A stretch of 64,000 nucleotides of DNA, taken from the NCBI RefSeq assembly GCF_000143415.4, contig NW_003314262.1:5225876-5289875 (forward strand), given 5' to 3'. Below the pieces are notes generated by a model. That model searched no databases. It saw only the letters and a list, made by a program, of their open reading frames with translations, and was not told the DNA's origin. The translations under genes were made by a program, and so were the position numbers. The DNA is from Selaginella moellendorffii. Its lineage: Eukaryota > Streptophyta > Lycopodiopsida > Selaginellales > Selaginellaceae. Below are positions 1 through 11,236 of the stretch, piece by piece. Position 1 is the stretch's first letter. Every line of letters begins with the position of its first letter.

Positions 1-38
1 GAGAACATGATAATTTAGGAGTTACTTTAAGACACTCA

Positions 39-608
39 TTGAACGAAATTTTAGAGGAATATAGTGTTGTGATGTTAAACCTTGCTGCATCATATTTTAT
101 TATAAAGACTGAGCATTTTCTTATTTATTATTTTATTAGACATTATAATCCTCAACAACATAGGACACAACAGATTTTAGTGAAACCCATAAAATGTAAT
201 ATATTTGCAAGTTTTTTGATAAGTGGTTATGTTGATATGCCTCATCAATATTTACTATCTACCCAGTTTTTAATTTCGTCAAATAGAGAAGTATATTTAT
301 ATTTAGGTGCTAATTGCAACTTAGGTTTATATAAAGGTAATACTAAATTATGGTTTCCAAAAAAATTACTTAATGGAAATAATTGCATTTTAAGACTACA
401 AGAAGATGGAAATTTAGTTTTATATTCAGATCATAAAATAGTTATTTGGGCCACAGAAACATATTGTACTTATTATAATTGTTATCAGGATGCATATTTA
501 GTGGTTCAAAATAATTGCAATTTAGTTCTATATTTTGCGTATCAGAAAACATTTAGTACTCACCCTAAATTAAAACTTGCATGGGATTCAAAGACATTAT
601 GCTATTAA
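39..608 (+). CDS. AT-rich bulb-type (B) lectin domain protein, possibly incomplete at 5' end
   Basis: The open frame encodes 189 residues. The C-terminal ~115 residues look like a bulb-type mannose-binding lectin domain: repeated beta-strand motifs of the QxDxNxVxY type are visible (LQEDGNLVLYS and QNNCNLVLYF), each followed by a W-containing strand (IVIWAT). The N-terminal ~70 residues match nothing I recognise, and the frame may continue upstream of the window or of the first Met. Codon use is extremely AT-rich (AAT, TTA, AAA) compared with the GC-rich genes from 5 kb on. No signal peptide is obvious. The gene lies just upstream of a decayed duplicate of the LACS last exon. A second lectin locus of the same style at 17.6-18.4 kb is broken, so this one may also be a relic. 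The domain call is fairly safe; the gene model is not. Confidence 0.55.
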   Translation: MNEILEEYSVVMLNLAASYFIIKTEHFLIYYFIRHYNPQQHRTQQILVKPIKCNIFASFLISGYVDMPHQYLLSTQFLISSNREVYLYLGANCNLGLYKGNTKLWFPKKLLNGNNCILRLQEDGNLVLYSDHKIVIWATETYCTYYNCYQDAYLVVQNNCNLVLYFAYQKTFSTHPKLKLAWDSKTLCY

Positions 609-799
609 ATATATTCAAATATATTTCATCATTTCACTAAAAGAGTTCTGGCTTCATGTTGATACATTTTAAAGATAAGAAAAATGATATATATAATATG
701 GGTCATTACTAAGTAAATATGTAAGTTAACAATGGTAAAAACAAAATATTTACCATCTATTATTTAGAGTCACAATTTTTTCCAAGCTTGTCTAGTAAA

Positions 800-905
800 C
801 TAAAAAGAACTCTTTGTTTCTACTTGGGGCAGCTTGCATGCCTGGACTTCCTTCTGGAAATGCTTCTTCTTCACCTATTTGGTTTTATTCATTGAAATGA
901 CAGAA
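800..905 (-). pseudogene. Decayed duplicate of the last exon and 3' end of the adjacent LACS gene
   Basis: Read on the minus strand, this stretch matches the terminal LACS exon at about 1616-1755: it has the same GTGAAG start, the same KHFQKE-type residues, the same CCCCAAGTAG end and the same following AAACAAA. About 20 bases inside are missing, so the reading frame is lost before the stop. The copy is in the same orientation as the intact exon and about 0.8 kb downstream of it. It is a partial tandem duplicate, not an extra exon. Confidence 0.75.
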
Positions 906-1615
906 GTGAAAGATATTTGTATTAGCTTCTGGTGTAGAGCCAAACAAAACTTTTGCTATATTCTTTATAAAATTTACAATTTCATAACAACACCCCCCGC
1001 CCCCCCAATTGCGCCGCATGACTACAAAACTGTAGAATTTCTTGTACCAATTGTAGAGTTTAATAGATAAATTTGATTGTAATTAAAGTTTTGTTGATGC
1101 CTGGTGGTATGAGCATAGAAGCTCCGCAACTCCCCATAGCAATTGATCTTGTTTACCCTGGGAGGTCTCTAGCGCAAGAGTTGGGTCATGAAGGGCATTA
1201 TTCTGAGTTCACGTCACAAACACTCTCCCGTTTTTCTTACAACGGTTTCTCATACACCAGTCTACATTTCTATACATCTAATAGAAAGCCCCATAAATGC
1301 AACTGGTGCAAGTCACAACATTGGAAGATTGGTAATCCAGCTCAAGGACTGGACAATATCTAATCCTTGATAGATCTATATTCCATATTAAATGTTATTT
1401 TTATTGTCATGCCTCAACATTGATCACGAAAAGGAAACGAGCTAGATGCCAAGAGTGAGTTCCAGCTCACAATATTTCTTACGGGCATGAAAGCAGATGT
1501 GCCTAGACGATATTTTCGTCATCGAAGTATATGCCCTTCTGTTACACTCGTAGCTCCTATCAGTTCCACAGAGAATCTCTTTTCCTCCATGATATGTTAT
1601 TCGACACTTATTTAG
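906..1615. other. Spacer between LACS exon copies
   Basis: About 700 bases with short frames on the plus strand (1073-1363, 1188-1370) that have no family resemblance. It contains a C-run at 991-1005. No RNA gene or element is recognised. Confidence 0.5.
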
Positions 1616-1638
1616 AGAAGCAAAAGAGCTTTTTGTTT

Positions 1639-4600
1639 CTACTTGGGGCTGGCAGCGATTGCATCGTACATGGCTTGGATTTCCTTCTGGAAATGCTTTT
1701 TAGCTTGCGGCCGCTTCACCTGTTTGGTTCCATTGATTGAAATGAGAGAAGTGAGAGATTATTTTATGTTTTGTTTCTACGTACCTTGAAAGTGGGAGTG
1801 AGCAACCCATTCTCCAGAGTGAATGGCTCCGCTACCAAATGAACAGCCTTTGCAAATTCGAATCCTCTCAACTGCAAAGCAACCCGGCCAGATTGTCATC
1901 CCATCAGAACATTTGGAAACTCGGACATACCTGGGAGTCGCGAGCAACGGCGTCCATGTCTGCTAGCACCGCGGCCTTCACGACAGGATCTTCGCAGAGT
2001 TTAACTAGATCATCAGCATGCTGCACAAGGAAAGACACCATTTTAGAAGCAAGGAACTCTGAGAATACCAAGTAGCACCTTGATTCCTCTTGCTTTTGCC
2101 CACACAGGAAGCGTCTCCGGATCCACCACCACGATTGCTACCGCACTCGCGTTTAGACTATCGCCTGTTACAATCGAAGAGAATTGTGTCAAAACCGAGT
2201 CACACATAGGGAGAAAACTTTGCCATGCTATTCAGCGACCGATCCTTTCGCCAGGTGGACTCGCTAGACACAAAACAAAATTGTTCTCACCGTAGACGAA
2301 ACACTGAGCAACGAACTTGCTTTTTTGATAGACATTCTCAATCTTCTCTGGCGCTATGTATTCACCCTGTGCAAGCTTAAAAATGTTCTTTTTCCTGGCA
2401 AAAAATGACGTCAAGCAAAATCGAATGACACAAAGCACGTTACCGGTCAATAATTCTCAGCTTCCCGTCAGGTAGCCAGAGACCAATATCACCTGTGTGC
2501 AACCAGCCCTCAGGATCAAGAACTTCTTTCCTGGAAAAGAACAGTGTAAGTGAGAGGCCTAAAGTTATAAGAAAAGTATACGTTTGAACTTCGTCTTTGT
2601 AATAGCCCTTAAATATACTTGGTCCCCTGACACATATTTCTCCCCGGGGATATGGCTTGTCCTGGCTTGTATATTCCATCTCGGTGACATCTTCAAGCTT
2701 GATTTCTACAAGAGCACTCAAAAGTTCCAAATCTCAGCTTACTTAATTCTGAAATCATACCACAAGACGAGTTGGGAGCTCCGACATGGCCTGACGTGTT
2801 GTCTCCTTCTTGACAAGAAGAAATGAGGCACGCCGTTTCTGTCATCCCATAGCCTTCGAGTACGCACGCACCAAAGCATCTGTGACATTAACATCTCGAT
2901 GTCAGATCCATTTTTTTGTGTCCGTGTAGGACACTCACATTCTTAAGAAGTCCAAAACCTCTGGAGAAATAGGAGAGGCACCAGATAATATGAGCCTTAC
3001 CCGGCCTCCAAGCCTTGCCTTGATCTTGTTAAAAACAAGACGGTCCCAAATAGGAGAAGGAGTCTTATCTGTAAAACCGCCGTCAGGGAGAACATGTATG
3101 GAGAAAAGTAACCTTTCTCAAGAGCCTGCCGCTTTGCGTTGAAGGCCACATTGAAAAGTTTCTCCCGCAGCCCACCAGATGATTGAACTGTGGTTACAAT
3201 TCTGCAACAGAGACTGAGAAAAGGCGGAACTTTAAGAAGACACCTGACCTATCATAAATTCTGTTGTAGAGACGAGGAACACTAGCAAAAACTGTAGGCC
3301 TCAGCAACTCTAAATCATCCATGAGCTTCAAAATGTCCTGCAAGATGAAGAGTTAGCACAGAACTATAACAGGGAAGGCTCCTACCCCTTGATAAAATCC
3401 TAAAGAGGCTCCATAATGTGCCATAGCTATTATGTTCGTCCTCTCGTAAATATGTGCTAAAGGTAAATAAGAAATATGTCTGGTACATAGCCATTTGGTC
3501 AAAGGTTCGAAAAATAAAGTATTTCCCACTCACACATCTGAAGGGTACAACTTGATCGTCAAACAGGCACCTGAACAGCTGGCCACAAGGTTATGGTGGC
3601 TAAGCATCGCTCCCTGTAAAGAAAATTCCCTTCTTAACTTGAACAGTCGCAAAGCCTTAACCTTTGGTGTGCCCGTTGTCCCGCTAGTATAGCATATCGT
3701 TGCAATATCGTCAGGCATAGGCGGAATAAATGGCCTTTCATCGATTCGACCCTGCATGTAAGCTTTGAGGACACATCAGAATCGAGGTAAATGAAATACC
3801 TGTGCTTCAAATTTTGAATAGGATACAATCTCTACTCCAGACGTTTGTGGGAGTGAAGGAAGTAAATGTTCCGAACCTCCAATGACCTGAACAAATGATA
3901 AAAATGTTCATCCAACAAATACAAATATATCAAGATTCTACCACAACAAGCCGCACAGATGGAAGGTCTGAAAGACAGCTGAGAAGCTGCAAGCACAAAG
4001 AATATTAAAGAACATGTAAATGTAGAAGCTACGAAAAAAAAAAAAAACACAAACCGTATTTAATTTATCTGCAGTACAAAAGACAGCTGAAAGCTCAGCG
4101 TGATTGATGATAAATGTGACCGCATCAGCACCTGAAAGATAAAAACATTCGGGTGATGATCATCAAACAGGTCATAACGTACCAAGTGTGTCATATAACG
4201 GAACAGAGACGTAAGAGTATGACGAACAGGCGTGCTCAATAACTATCCATTCAGCACGATTAATCATGTAGAGTCCGATACCCGACCCCTGCAAACAATT
4301 AAGTTAAATCCCGTGCATACAGATTCAAAGTTCCACCTTTGGGATCCCACGAGAAACAAGACTCGATCCAATAGCCGTTCGCGCGTCACCAGCTTCTCCA
4401 TAAGTAACCCATCTGTACCTGTTAGACGAACCGAGTAAAACCAAGTCCGTGTTTTAGATTGTCTTACTCTCCAACAGTCCCATCTTCGCGAACTCTTGTC
4501 CCAAGATACTTGGAGTCACCATAGGAGCGAACGGCGTACCTGAAATTCGAGCGTGATCATAACATCCCAGCTTCACTCTTGTACTTACACAAAGTTGTCG

Positions 4601-5016
4601 TGCAGTGTGAGAATTTCCGGATGATTTGGGAAGTGATCCACGAGCTTCAGAGGAGATCGAATGGACCTATGCAGCAAGTGAAAAATTGATAAAGCACAAT
4701 ATTAGTTAATCCACAGTACCTATACACATTCCACTTCCCATTTTTAAGCTTTTCGGGAAGAATAACACTATAGCCTTGCTCTGCGAAGCAGCATATCAAT
4801 ACAAGAGCCAGGATTAAATTGAAGCATCACCCACCAATGAAAAATTCTCCAGCTGTTGGATGAAAATCGAGCAGCTGCGATTGCCCTACAGCGGAAAAGA
4901 GAAAAAGAAAAAATGAAGAAAAATCAGCCGTTTCAATCCTGGAAAAGGCCTTTACCTGTCGCGAGACTGGCAATATGCCCGTGGATGATCTTGAGCCGGC
5001 GCTGAGCTGAATCCAT
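1639..5016 (-). CDS. Long-chain acyl-CoA synthetase, peroxisomal LACS6/LACS7 type
   Basis: Activates long-chain fatty acids to acyl-CoA (ATP to AMP) for peroxisomal beta-oxidation. The gene has many short introns. The start at 5014-5016 gives [21 protein letters not shown], with the nonapeptide RLKIIHGHI fitting the PTS2 signal R-L-x5-H-(L/I). The adenylate-forming motifs are all visible: [13 protein letters not shown] (exons near 3530-3757), EGYGMTET (near 2840-2870) and GWLHTGDIG...[16 protein letters not shown] (near 2350-2510). The last exon encodes [26 protein letters not shown] and stops at 1639-1641. Arabidopsis LACS7 carries a C-terminal SKL in addition to PTS2; here the tail is SPK, so only PTS2 is seen, as in LACS6. 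The promoter region lies between this gene and the PTEN2-like 3' end at 5428. Exon ends were not all checked. Confidence 0.92.
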
Positions 5017-5427
5017 CCAGTATCTCCCACAATGTTTCCCACAATCAATTGACCTTTCTTTCCCGCAGTTTTTTCTTGCCCTCGATCAGATACTCACTCG
5101 ATTCACAGCTCCAGGGCACCCGATCAATCGATTGCTAGGAGGAAACGAATCCAAATCCCTCACCGATGCATTGGAATGCGGCTCGTCATCTACCAGAACA
5201 ATGATCGAAGCCGCGGATCGAGACAAACTAGCATTGCCAAACCTGGTAGGGCGCCAGGAGCAAGGAGAAAAAAAACTAAAAGGGGATACGTGTTGTCAAG
5301 AGTTTCACCTATTTGAGGCGGTGAAATTCCACGGATATTCCAAATAGGGCATATTCGCCGCATCACATCCAACTTTATCCATTTTGTTTATGTACACGGT
5401 TAATCCGCAACCGTCCCGTTGGCTCAG

Positions 5428-7915
5428 CTACTCGCTGGCGTAGTCATCTTCGTCTCCAAACGTAAACACGGAGGCGTCCGCCGCGATCGCCCGGAAGTCA
5501 TTCGATTCATCCTCAGCCTTCTCCTTCTTGCTGGGATGATCTTCCTTGACATGGACGTAGTCACTGGATTCGTCCTTGTCTGATCGAGCTTTGGGAGCTT
5601 CTTCCGCCGCCGGAGACGAATCGGATGACTTTGGACGATTCTCGCTGCTCACTACTGCTGCTGCTGCTGCTCCACAGCTTAACTCCGGTTCCGGATGCTT
5701 TGGAGCTGTAGTCTCGACGCGAACACCCTGGTTCTCCTTTCTGTGAGAATCGCCATCTTCACTATCACTGAATACGTCGTCGTTCTCGCGGGATTCTGTG
5801 TCGGGTGATCGCTGGGGAGCCTGTGGCAGCGGTGGGCTTTCGCGAGGAGGTACAGGAGGGACACTCGCGTTTGGATCCAGAATTACCACTTCTACTTGAA
5901 AGCCTGGAGAAGGAAGCCTCCTCTGGAAGAAACGAAACAGTCAAGGTGAGATTTTAAAGCAAGCTTAAGCACCTTGTCGAACCCATCGAGATCTGACACG
6001 TTGAGAATTTGTCTTGTCTCCATCATGGTTGTGTTTAGCCAGCTGAGAGCATTTTAAAAACGTTCAACTTGGCTCACCAAAGCCACTTGAACTCACCAGT
6101 AAAAGTCTCCGTGGCGGTCCTGAAAAAGGATTTTGAAATCGCCATCAAGATCCGCGACACACCTCTCTCCGGGCAAAGCGAACACCATTATCCCTCTCCT
6201 GGGTGCACTGAACCAGAAATCTTCAGGCTGCACCGGCAGTACGACGAACATAAGAGCGAGAAGGGATGATGACACGAAAGAAAAGCATCTACCATCATGT
6301 CTTTCGTCCTCGGATGTTTTTTTGTTGAGAACAATATGCCTGAAAGCAGATGATGAGACTTGCACTTCAACCGTATTAGTTACCAACCATTGTGATCGGA
6401 TACTGTGATGGCTGGTCTGATCCAATAAGGGCACCTATGAAGCCTGATCCCCCTAAGAATGCACCTGCGATGTAGAGGGCCAGATAAAAACACAGTTTTG
6501 CTGTGAACTACAGCTCACTTTCGCCCGGCTGGTGTTTCTCCGTTGAATTCCTTTAGAACGCGTTCAAAATACTTGACATAACGCTGCAAAGAAGGCCAAG
6601 TATCAGTTCAGCATCACAAGAGCAGGACATTACAATTTGACTCGGTAGAATAAGACCCTTGCTATCGATGCACCGCCTCTCGTTATAGTTTGCGATGCAT
6701 TCTTCGGCAGTCGGAAAAAACTGTAGCATAAAAGTTGTGGCAGGATAGACTCTAAAAAAGTGTTACCTTAAGATACAGAAGAAGACACGATATCATCAAC
6801 CCGGTGCGCGCTTTCCCCGCTTTGCAATGAACCACTACGACGTTGTCGAGGTTCTCTTTAAGCCAACCATATGCACTTCGACAGAAGGCCAAGACCAATT
6901 GCAGTGGGGGACAATTGTGATCGTCGAATGGAAACGATGCAACCTGCGGGACATCCAAAAATCAATACAAAGCAGGCACGAAGGCAGTCGTTTGTCTACC
7001 TTGCCTTCCAGCAAAGAAACATCGTAAAGCCTTTCAGAGCAAAGGTTGTACACTTTGTACTTCCCCTACAATGAAACACACAGAATCAAGGCAAGAGAGA
7101 TCAATACAACACTGTCTCACCTTATGTTGCGTTTCGAAAAACCTTATAACTTCCTCCATATGGTTTCTGTAAAATCCCTGTGCAAACCGAGAAGCCCATA
7201 AGCATTGCCGAATTAAAAAAGAGAAAGAAAAATCACCTCAACGTAGCCAAGGATACCAGAGCTCATGTCGCCGGCAGGAAAGCCCATGGCGATAATGCTA
7301 TCAGTGATATACGTCATGTCCAAGTCGAAGCCACCTTCCTACAAAGCAAAGAATTAGAAAAACAAAACAAGCACACACAAAACATACCTGATAGCGTCGT
7401 TTGTTCTGCGAGACCAAATGCCTAGCTCTTGTTTGGACCACCTTGACTGCATTCCTGGACGAGTCGAGAAATCCCTTCGTGAAAGTACCAAATGCCCCGT
7501 CTTGAGCTTGAGCCGGGGCTGTTGTGGTGGGCAATTCGTCGTCCACCACTGGGATCTTGGCCGGGACTCTCTTCCCAAATCCACTGGAGAGAATGCTGAA
7601 AGGCGACTTGGAGTCCTTGGGCGAGCTCGCATTTGAATTCTCTTTGGCATCTTTCGGAGAGATTGGGAGCTTCAAGCTCTTGGCCCACGTCGAAATCCCA
7701 GCCACTGAGAGCTTGGACGGCGCCTCTGTAGATCCGTCACCTGGAGTAGCGGCGGCTGTTCTCGAGAAGAAACTGGCGCTCCTCTGGTAGAATTTCGACC
7801 GCTGCTGAGTCGCCGCAGCAGCTCCCTCCGTAACCGAAATCTCGACAGGCACCTCCGACGGCTCCACCGATACGCTCACGGGAGCTTCCGGCGAGCTCTC
7901 CATCGAGATCTGCAT
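5428..7915 (-). CDS. PTEN2-like dual lipid/protein phosphatase
   Basis: Plant PTEN2-type phosphatase, expected to act on 3-phosphorylated inositol lipids and phosphoproteins in the cytosol. The N-terminal ~200 residues (7301-7915) are Ser/Pro/Ala-rich, an extension typical of PTEN2. Then come the phosphatase domain exons (FDLDMTYITDSIIAMGFPA; NLCSERLYDV; VASFPFDDHNCPPLQL) and the catalytic P-loop HCKAGKARTG with the HCx5R signature (near 6780-6830). The C2 region follows (RLHRCPYWIRPAITVSDHNG near 6400-6470; EDFWF, GDFYW). The C-terminal tail (5428-5889) is acidic and ends in SVFTFGDEDDYASE, like plant PTEN2 proteins. An alternative start MESS lies 12 bases downstream at 7903. It shares a short divergent promoter with the L18a-like gene. 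Introns are short. Confidence 0.92.
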
Positions 7916-8166
7916 GGAAGAACTCGAGCTGAGCCAGAATAGGGAGAGAAATCGCGCATCCGGCGGCTAACCCACAGCATTTCATCCAGTCTGTGCCAAT
8001 GTGGCCAATACCTGAGAGCGCTCCCACGCCTCGCGAGCTAGAGATCCATCGATGGAAAGAACAAACCCTAGGGGCTCTGCCACGTGGCACTTTTATTACT
8101 AATCTTGCGAGTTAGTTCGCTTTAGGGCTCTTCCGTAAAACACGGAGAAGAGCTCTGTCTCTATCC
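7916..8166. promoter_or_regulatory. Divergent promoter between PTEN2-like and L18a-like genes
   Basis: About 250 bases separate the two start codons. A telo-box-like AAACCCTA lies at 8063-8070 and a G-box CACGTG at 8081-8086, inside GCCACGTGGC. Both are known plant promoter elements. That they drive these genes is inferred from position. Confidence 0.55.
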
Positions 8167-8743
8167 ATGGCGATCGAAGCTCCAGCAATTCAAGATTTTG
8201 ATCCTCAGCACCATCAACACTACGGCACCTTCTCGCCCCTTGATCCCGCCCGGAGATCCTCACAATATCCCGGGAGCCTTCCAGGTCTCGAATTCGATTT
8301 TGCGATCGCGCCGCGCTGCTCGATCTCGCCAAAACTATGATCAAGTTTCCTATTCTGGTTGTGGCAGTAGCGATCGCTGAGGGGCGCGCCTTGTACGCCT
8401 CTCGAATCGTCCGCGAGGAGGAGCCCCCACTCCCGCTTTGCAACATTGGCATTGGATGGTTTCTGTGAGTTCTTTGGATCCCGTGCCTAAGATCTAAATT
8501 GGATAAGTCACTCCAGATTCGCGATTGGATTCGTTAGCATCATCCCCTGGTTCGTGGGCGCGATCATCTTCGCCTGCTTCACGCACGATTGGAGAGAAAG
8601 GGCTGGGCTCGCAGCGTGTACGGTGGCTGTAAGCAATCTATACGATCGCTCCACAAAGTTCTAGCTGATCTTTCTTGCTAAGCACGATTTCTTGCGCGCA
8701 GGCGTTCGTGGCAATCCTCGTCGGAGGCTCTCGGTTCTTGTGA
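8167..8743 (+). CDS. 60S ribosomal protein L18a-like small membrane protein
   Basis: Four exons with clear GT-AG ends: 8167-8284, from about 8371 (after the AG of GTGGCAG) to the donor near 8463, from 8516 to near 8630, and 8702-8743. The spliced protein is about 120 residues. It starts MAIEAPAIQDFDPQHHQHYGTF, has the central motif LPLCNIGIGWFLFAIGF, and ends with two hydrophobic segments (FVSIIPWFVGAIIFACF and AACTVAAFVAILVGG). This matches the plant 'L18a-like' family, membrane proteins with a CCGIGxGWxLFxxGF-type core that are not ribosomal L18a itself. Function is unknown. The 3' end converges with the DOMON gene. Confidence 0.85.
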
Positions 8744-9091
8744 TCGAGATCACAATGCCACGAAAACAACCAATTTGCCGTGCGCGGGACCCGATCTGTA
8801 CACGTGGCACCTTCACGTGCTTTAATTTTATTTTACCGTAAATAATCTATTTTAGCACTTCTATGGAAGAACCCTAAAAGAACTATTTCCACTAAAAATG
8901 TAGGTTTTATAGATATAGAAAATGTGCGTGACTGAACTGGCCAACTTCGATTAATCGTTCAAAGGAAACGACCATCAAGCTAGCGCAGGATCCAGTCATA
9001 GAGAAAAAATCGCGAATCAATCGATCTAGAGCTACAGCCACAGAGAGAAAAGACAATAACAAAAGGGAGAAACATACAAACCAAGTTTCGA
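8744..9091. other. Tail-to-tail intergenic spacer
   Basis: This lies between two convergent 3' ends. It contains two CACGTG motifs (8801-8806 and 8813-8818) that sit in a terminator context, so they are probably not promoters. No gene seen. Confidence 0.5.
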
Positions 9092-10321
9092 TCACACTCT
9101 ACCGTGAGCATTGAACTGCGGCTCCTGCGCGTAAGGATTGGACGAGTTCCTCGCGTTCTTCACGGGCGAGGACGACGATTTGCTTCTCCGCCGCTGGAAA
9201 TAGATCGCCCAAGTCACGGCCTCGAGGATGAGCGCGACGACGCCCAGCGCGATGATGATCCCAATGTAGGCGTTCTTCCATCCCTTGGCCGGGTCCAGGA
9301 TGTCGAATCCCTTGAAGATGTTGGCGATGGCGAGCGCGATCGTGGCGTAGCCAATGCCGTGGTGATAGGCGTTCCAAAACGTCCTGTAGCTGTGCGTCTT
9401 GTTCGGCCGGAGCACGATCGCGAACACCTGGAGCGTCCCAAACACGAACATCGTGATCCCAATGTTCCTGTGCGTGTTGTATCTCACTCCAACCGAGTCG
9501 GATCCCAGGCGGAGCCCGATCGCCCAGCCCACCACCCCGAGGATGTATCCCAGCGTCTGGCACGCGACGTGGAGGTAGAACCAAGTTGGATCGGCCCACT
9601 CGAACGATCGGAGGTAGCGCGCGGACATGGCACCGATCGGGAGGAGGATCCCCCAGCCGAGAGCGTTGAGGATGCCGTGCGCGTTCCGGAGGTGGAGCCG
9701 CGGGATCCCGGCCGAGCTCGCGGCGCCAGTGGCGAGATCGAGGCTCCCGGCCGAGGACGTGGAGGCTTGGTCCAGAGCGTGGGCTTGTGGAGCGTCGCCA
9801 TTCACCTGGCTCCCCCGGTTCCAGATGTGGAAGATGTTGCTACTCGGGCTGGTGAGGCGGAGTAGCGCGGTGAATCTCGCGGTGGTGCCTTGGATCTCCA
9901 CAGCCTGGGCGAGGACGGTCACGTCGGTGGTGGAATTTCTCAAGATAGCCTGCCGCGAGCCCGTGAGGCTGTAGAGCATGAGATGGCTGCCCGATGCGTT
10001 GCTGAAAGCGATGAGCGCCGAGGCCCCGTCCATCGCCGCTCGGCTTGGATTGTAGCCCCAGCCCACCCAGCCGGACGCGCTGGGGAGAGAGCCCGAGAAG
10101 GCGATCTCCAGGGTCCGGTTCTCGGCGATGAAGGTCCAGGCGATCGCCGCCCCTTGCGACAGGCTCTGGCACTGCATGAAGCTCGACTGCGTGTTCGCGA
10201 TCGTGAGCTGCCGCGAGCACTGCTGGGCCGCCGATGGAGCGATGAGCGCCGAGAGGGCAAGGATCGAGATAAATATCGCCATTCTTGCTGTTGCCGAGGC
10301 CATTGCTCGATGGATCGCCAC
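9092..10321 (-). CDS. Cytochrome b561 and DOMON domain-containing protein
   Basis: A single-exon frame of 409 residues. A signal peptide (MAIFISILALSALIAPSAAQ) leads into a DOMON domain (about residues 50-190: LEIAFSG, GWVGWGYNP, MDGASALIAF). The cytochrome b561 domain (about 210-380) has five hydrophobic segments and the haem-ligand histidines in HGILNALGWG, FYLHVACQTLGY, HRNIGI and YHHGIGY. It ends in a charged Ser-rich tail. Family members are plasma-membrane proteins thought to pass electrons from ascorbate to the apoplast. A second Met at 10303 is an alternative start. The gene is GC-rich, so long antisense frames here are shadows. Confidence 0.93.
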   Translation of the reverse strand: MAIHRAMASATARMAIFISILALSALIAPSAAQQCSRQLTIANTQSSFMQCQSLSQGAAIAWTFIAENRTLEIAFSGSLPSASGWVGWGYNPSRAAMDGASALIAFSNASGSHLMLYSLTGSRQAILRNSTTDVTVLAQAVEIQGTTARFTALLRLTSPSSNIFHIWNRGSQVNGDAPQAHALDQASTSSAGSLDLATGAASSAGIPRLHLRNAHGILNALGWGILLPIGAMSARYLRSFEWADPTWFYLHVACQTLGYILGVVGWAIGLRLGSDSVGVRYNTHRNIGITMFVFGTLQVFAIVLRPNKTHSYRTFWNAYHHGIGYATIALAIANIFKGFDILDPAKGWKNAYIGIIIALGVVALILEAVTWAIYFQRRRSKSSSSPVKNARNSSNPYAQEPQFNAHGRV

Positions 10322-10352
10322 GAAAATTTCGAACGCTATGGAATATCTCGGG

Positions 10353-10440
10353 CGCTTGGATCGAGCAAGGAAGATCGGAATATCGCGAACCTGATCGGTG
10401 GATCGAGCAAGGAAGATCGAAGTATTGGGAACCTGATCGA
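10353..10440. repeat. Two-copy ~42-bp tandem repeat in the DOMON gene 5' region
   Basis: GGATCGAGCAAGGAAGATCG recurs twice, each followed by a similar (A/G)TAT(C/T)G(C/G)GAACCTGATCG block. It lies just upstream of the DOMON start, so it is probably in its 5' UTR or promoter. Confidence 0.6.
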
Positions 10441-11236
10441 TCGCCGGCAGCGCTGCTGCAAGAGGGTTTTGGATCCGGCCGGGTTCTTGGAAGAAGTGCC
10501 ACCCCTGGAAGCTTATATCCTCGCGAATCGCCTAGAACAGGTCGCTGTCCGGTGGAATTTGTTTACTTGTTCATCCTGCTACGAACAACACGGTCATGGT
10601 ACCTAGAATTCCTACAAATCGGCAGAAGCTCACCAGAAGGCGCGAGCGGCATGCGCCAAGCCGGGCCCGACGAAGTCTTTGAGCAGAGGAGCTAGAGCCC
10701 TAAAACCGCGTTGCATGCTCATTATTCGGCCACGTGGAGGCCACGGGTCAGAGACACGTCGACGACCCCGCCGAAATGGAGCCAGCCGTTGGATCTCGGG
10801 CGAATTTGAATAAGAGCCGTCGGATGAGGAGCAGCCATTGAGGACTTTTTGTTTAAAGTTTGGTGGAAGGTAACAATAGTTCTTCCATTCAACACGGCGC
10901 TGGTTTTAGACGAGTGATGTAATGCTGAGGAGAGCATTCGATCGAGAGAGAGAGAGAGAAGCTTCTAATTTGCGAGCTAAGATTTCTATAGCTCCTTTCT
11001 CCTTTCCACCTGGTTCTCTTTCTTTCGTTTTTCACATAATGCGGTTTACAGTTAGATTCTTGGCTCGCAATCAAGCAAAGAGCTACCGCGTCTGCAAGCT
11101 TGGATTCTAAAGCACGAATTTGACGAAAAGAAAGCAAAGACAGAGAAGGAGATCTCCGTACCGTGACACTCCCGACGGATGATAGAGAACTCTACCAAAA
11201 CTTTCTCGTGAACTGGGTGGACTTTGTGGATTGTCG
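10441..11236. other. Intergenic region between erlin and DOMON genes
   Basis: About 800 bases with no convincing gene. It should hold the DOMON promoter and the erlin 3' UTR. A GA dinucleotide run (GAGAGAGAGAGAGA) lies at about 10944-10958. Confidence 0.5.

Noticed and set aside
834-1070. 78-residue plus frame opposite the LACS duplicate
   Set aside because: It is antisense to the decayed exon copy and has no features of its own.
9104-9865. 253-residue plus frame over the DOMON/b561 gene
   Set aside because: It is antisense to a well-supported GC-rich coding exon, Arg/Glu/Pro-rich and without family features. Such frames are expected opposite GC-rich genes.
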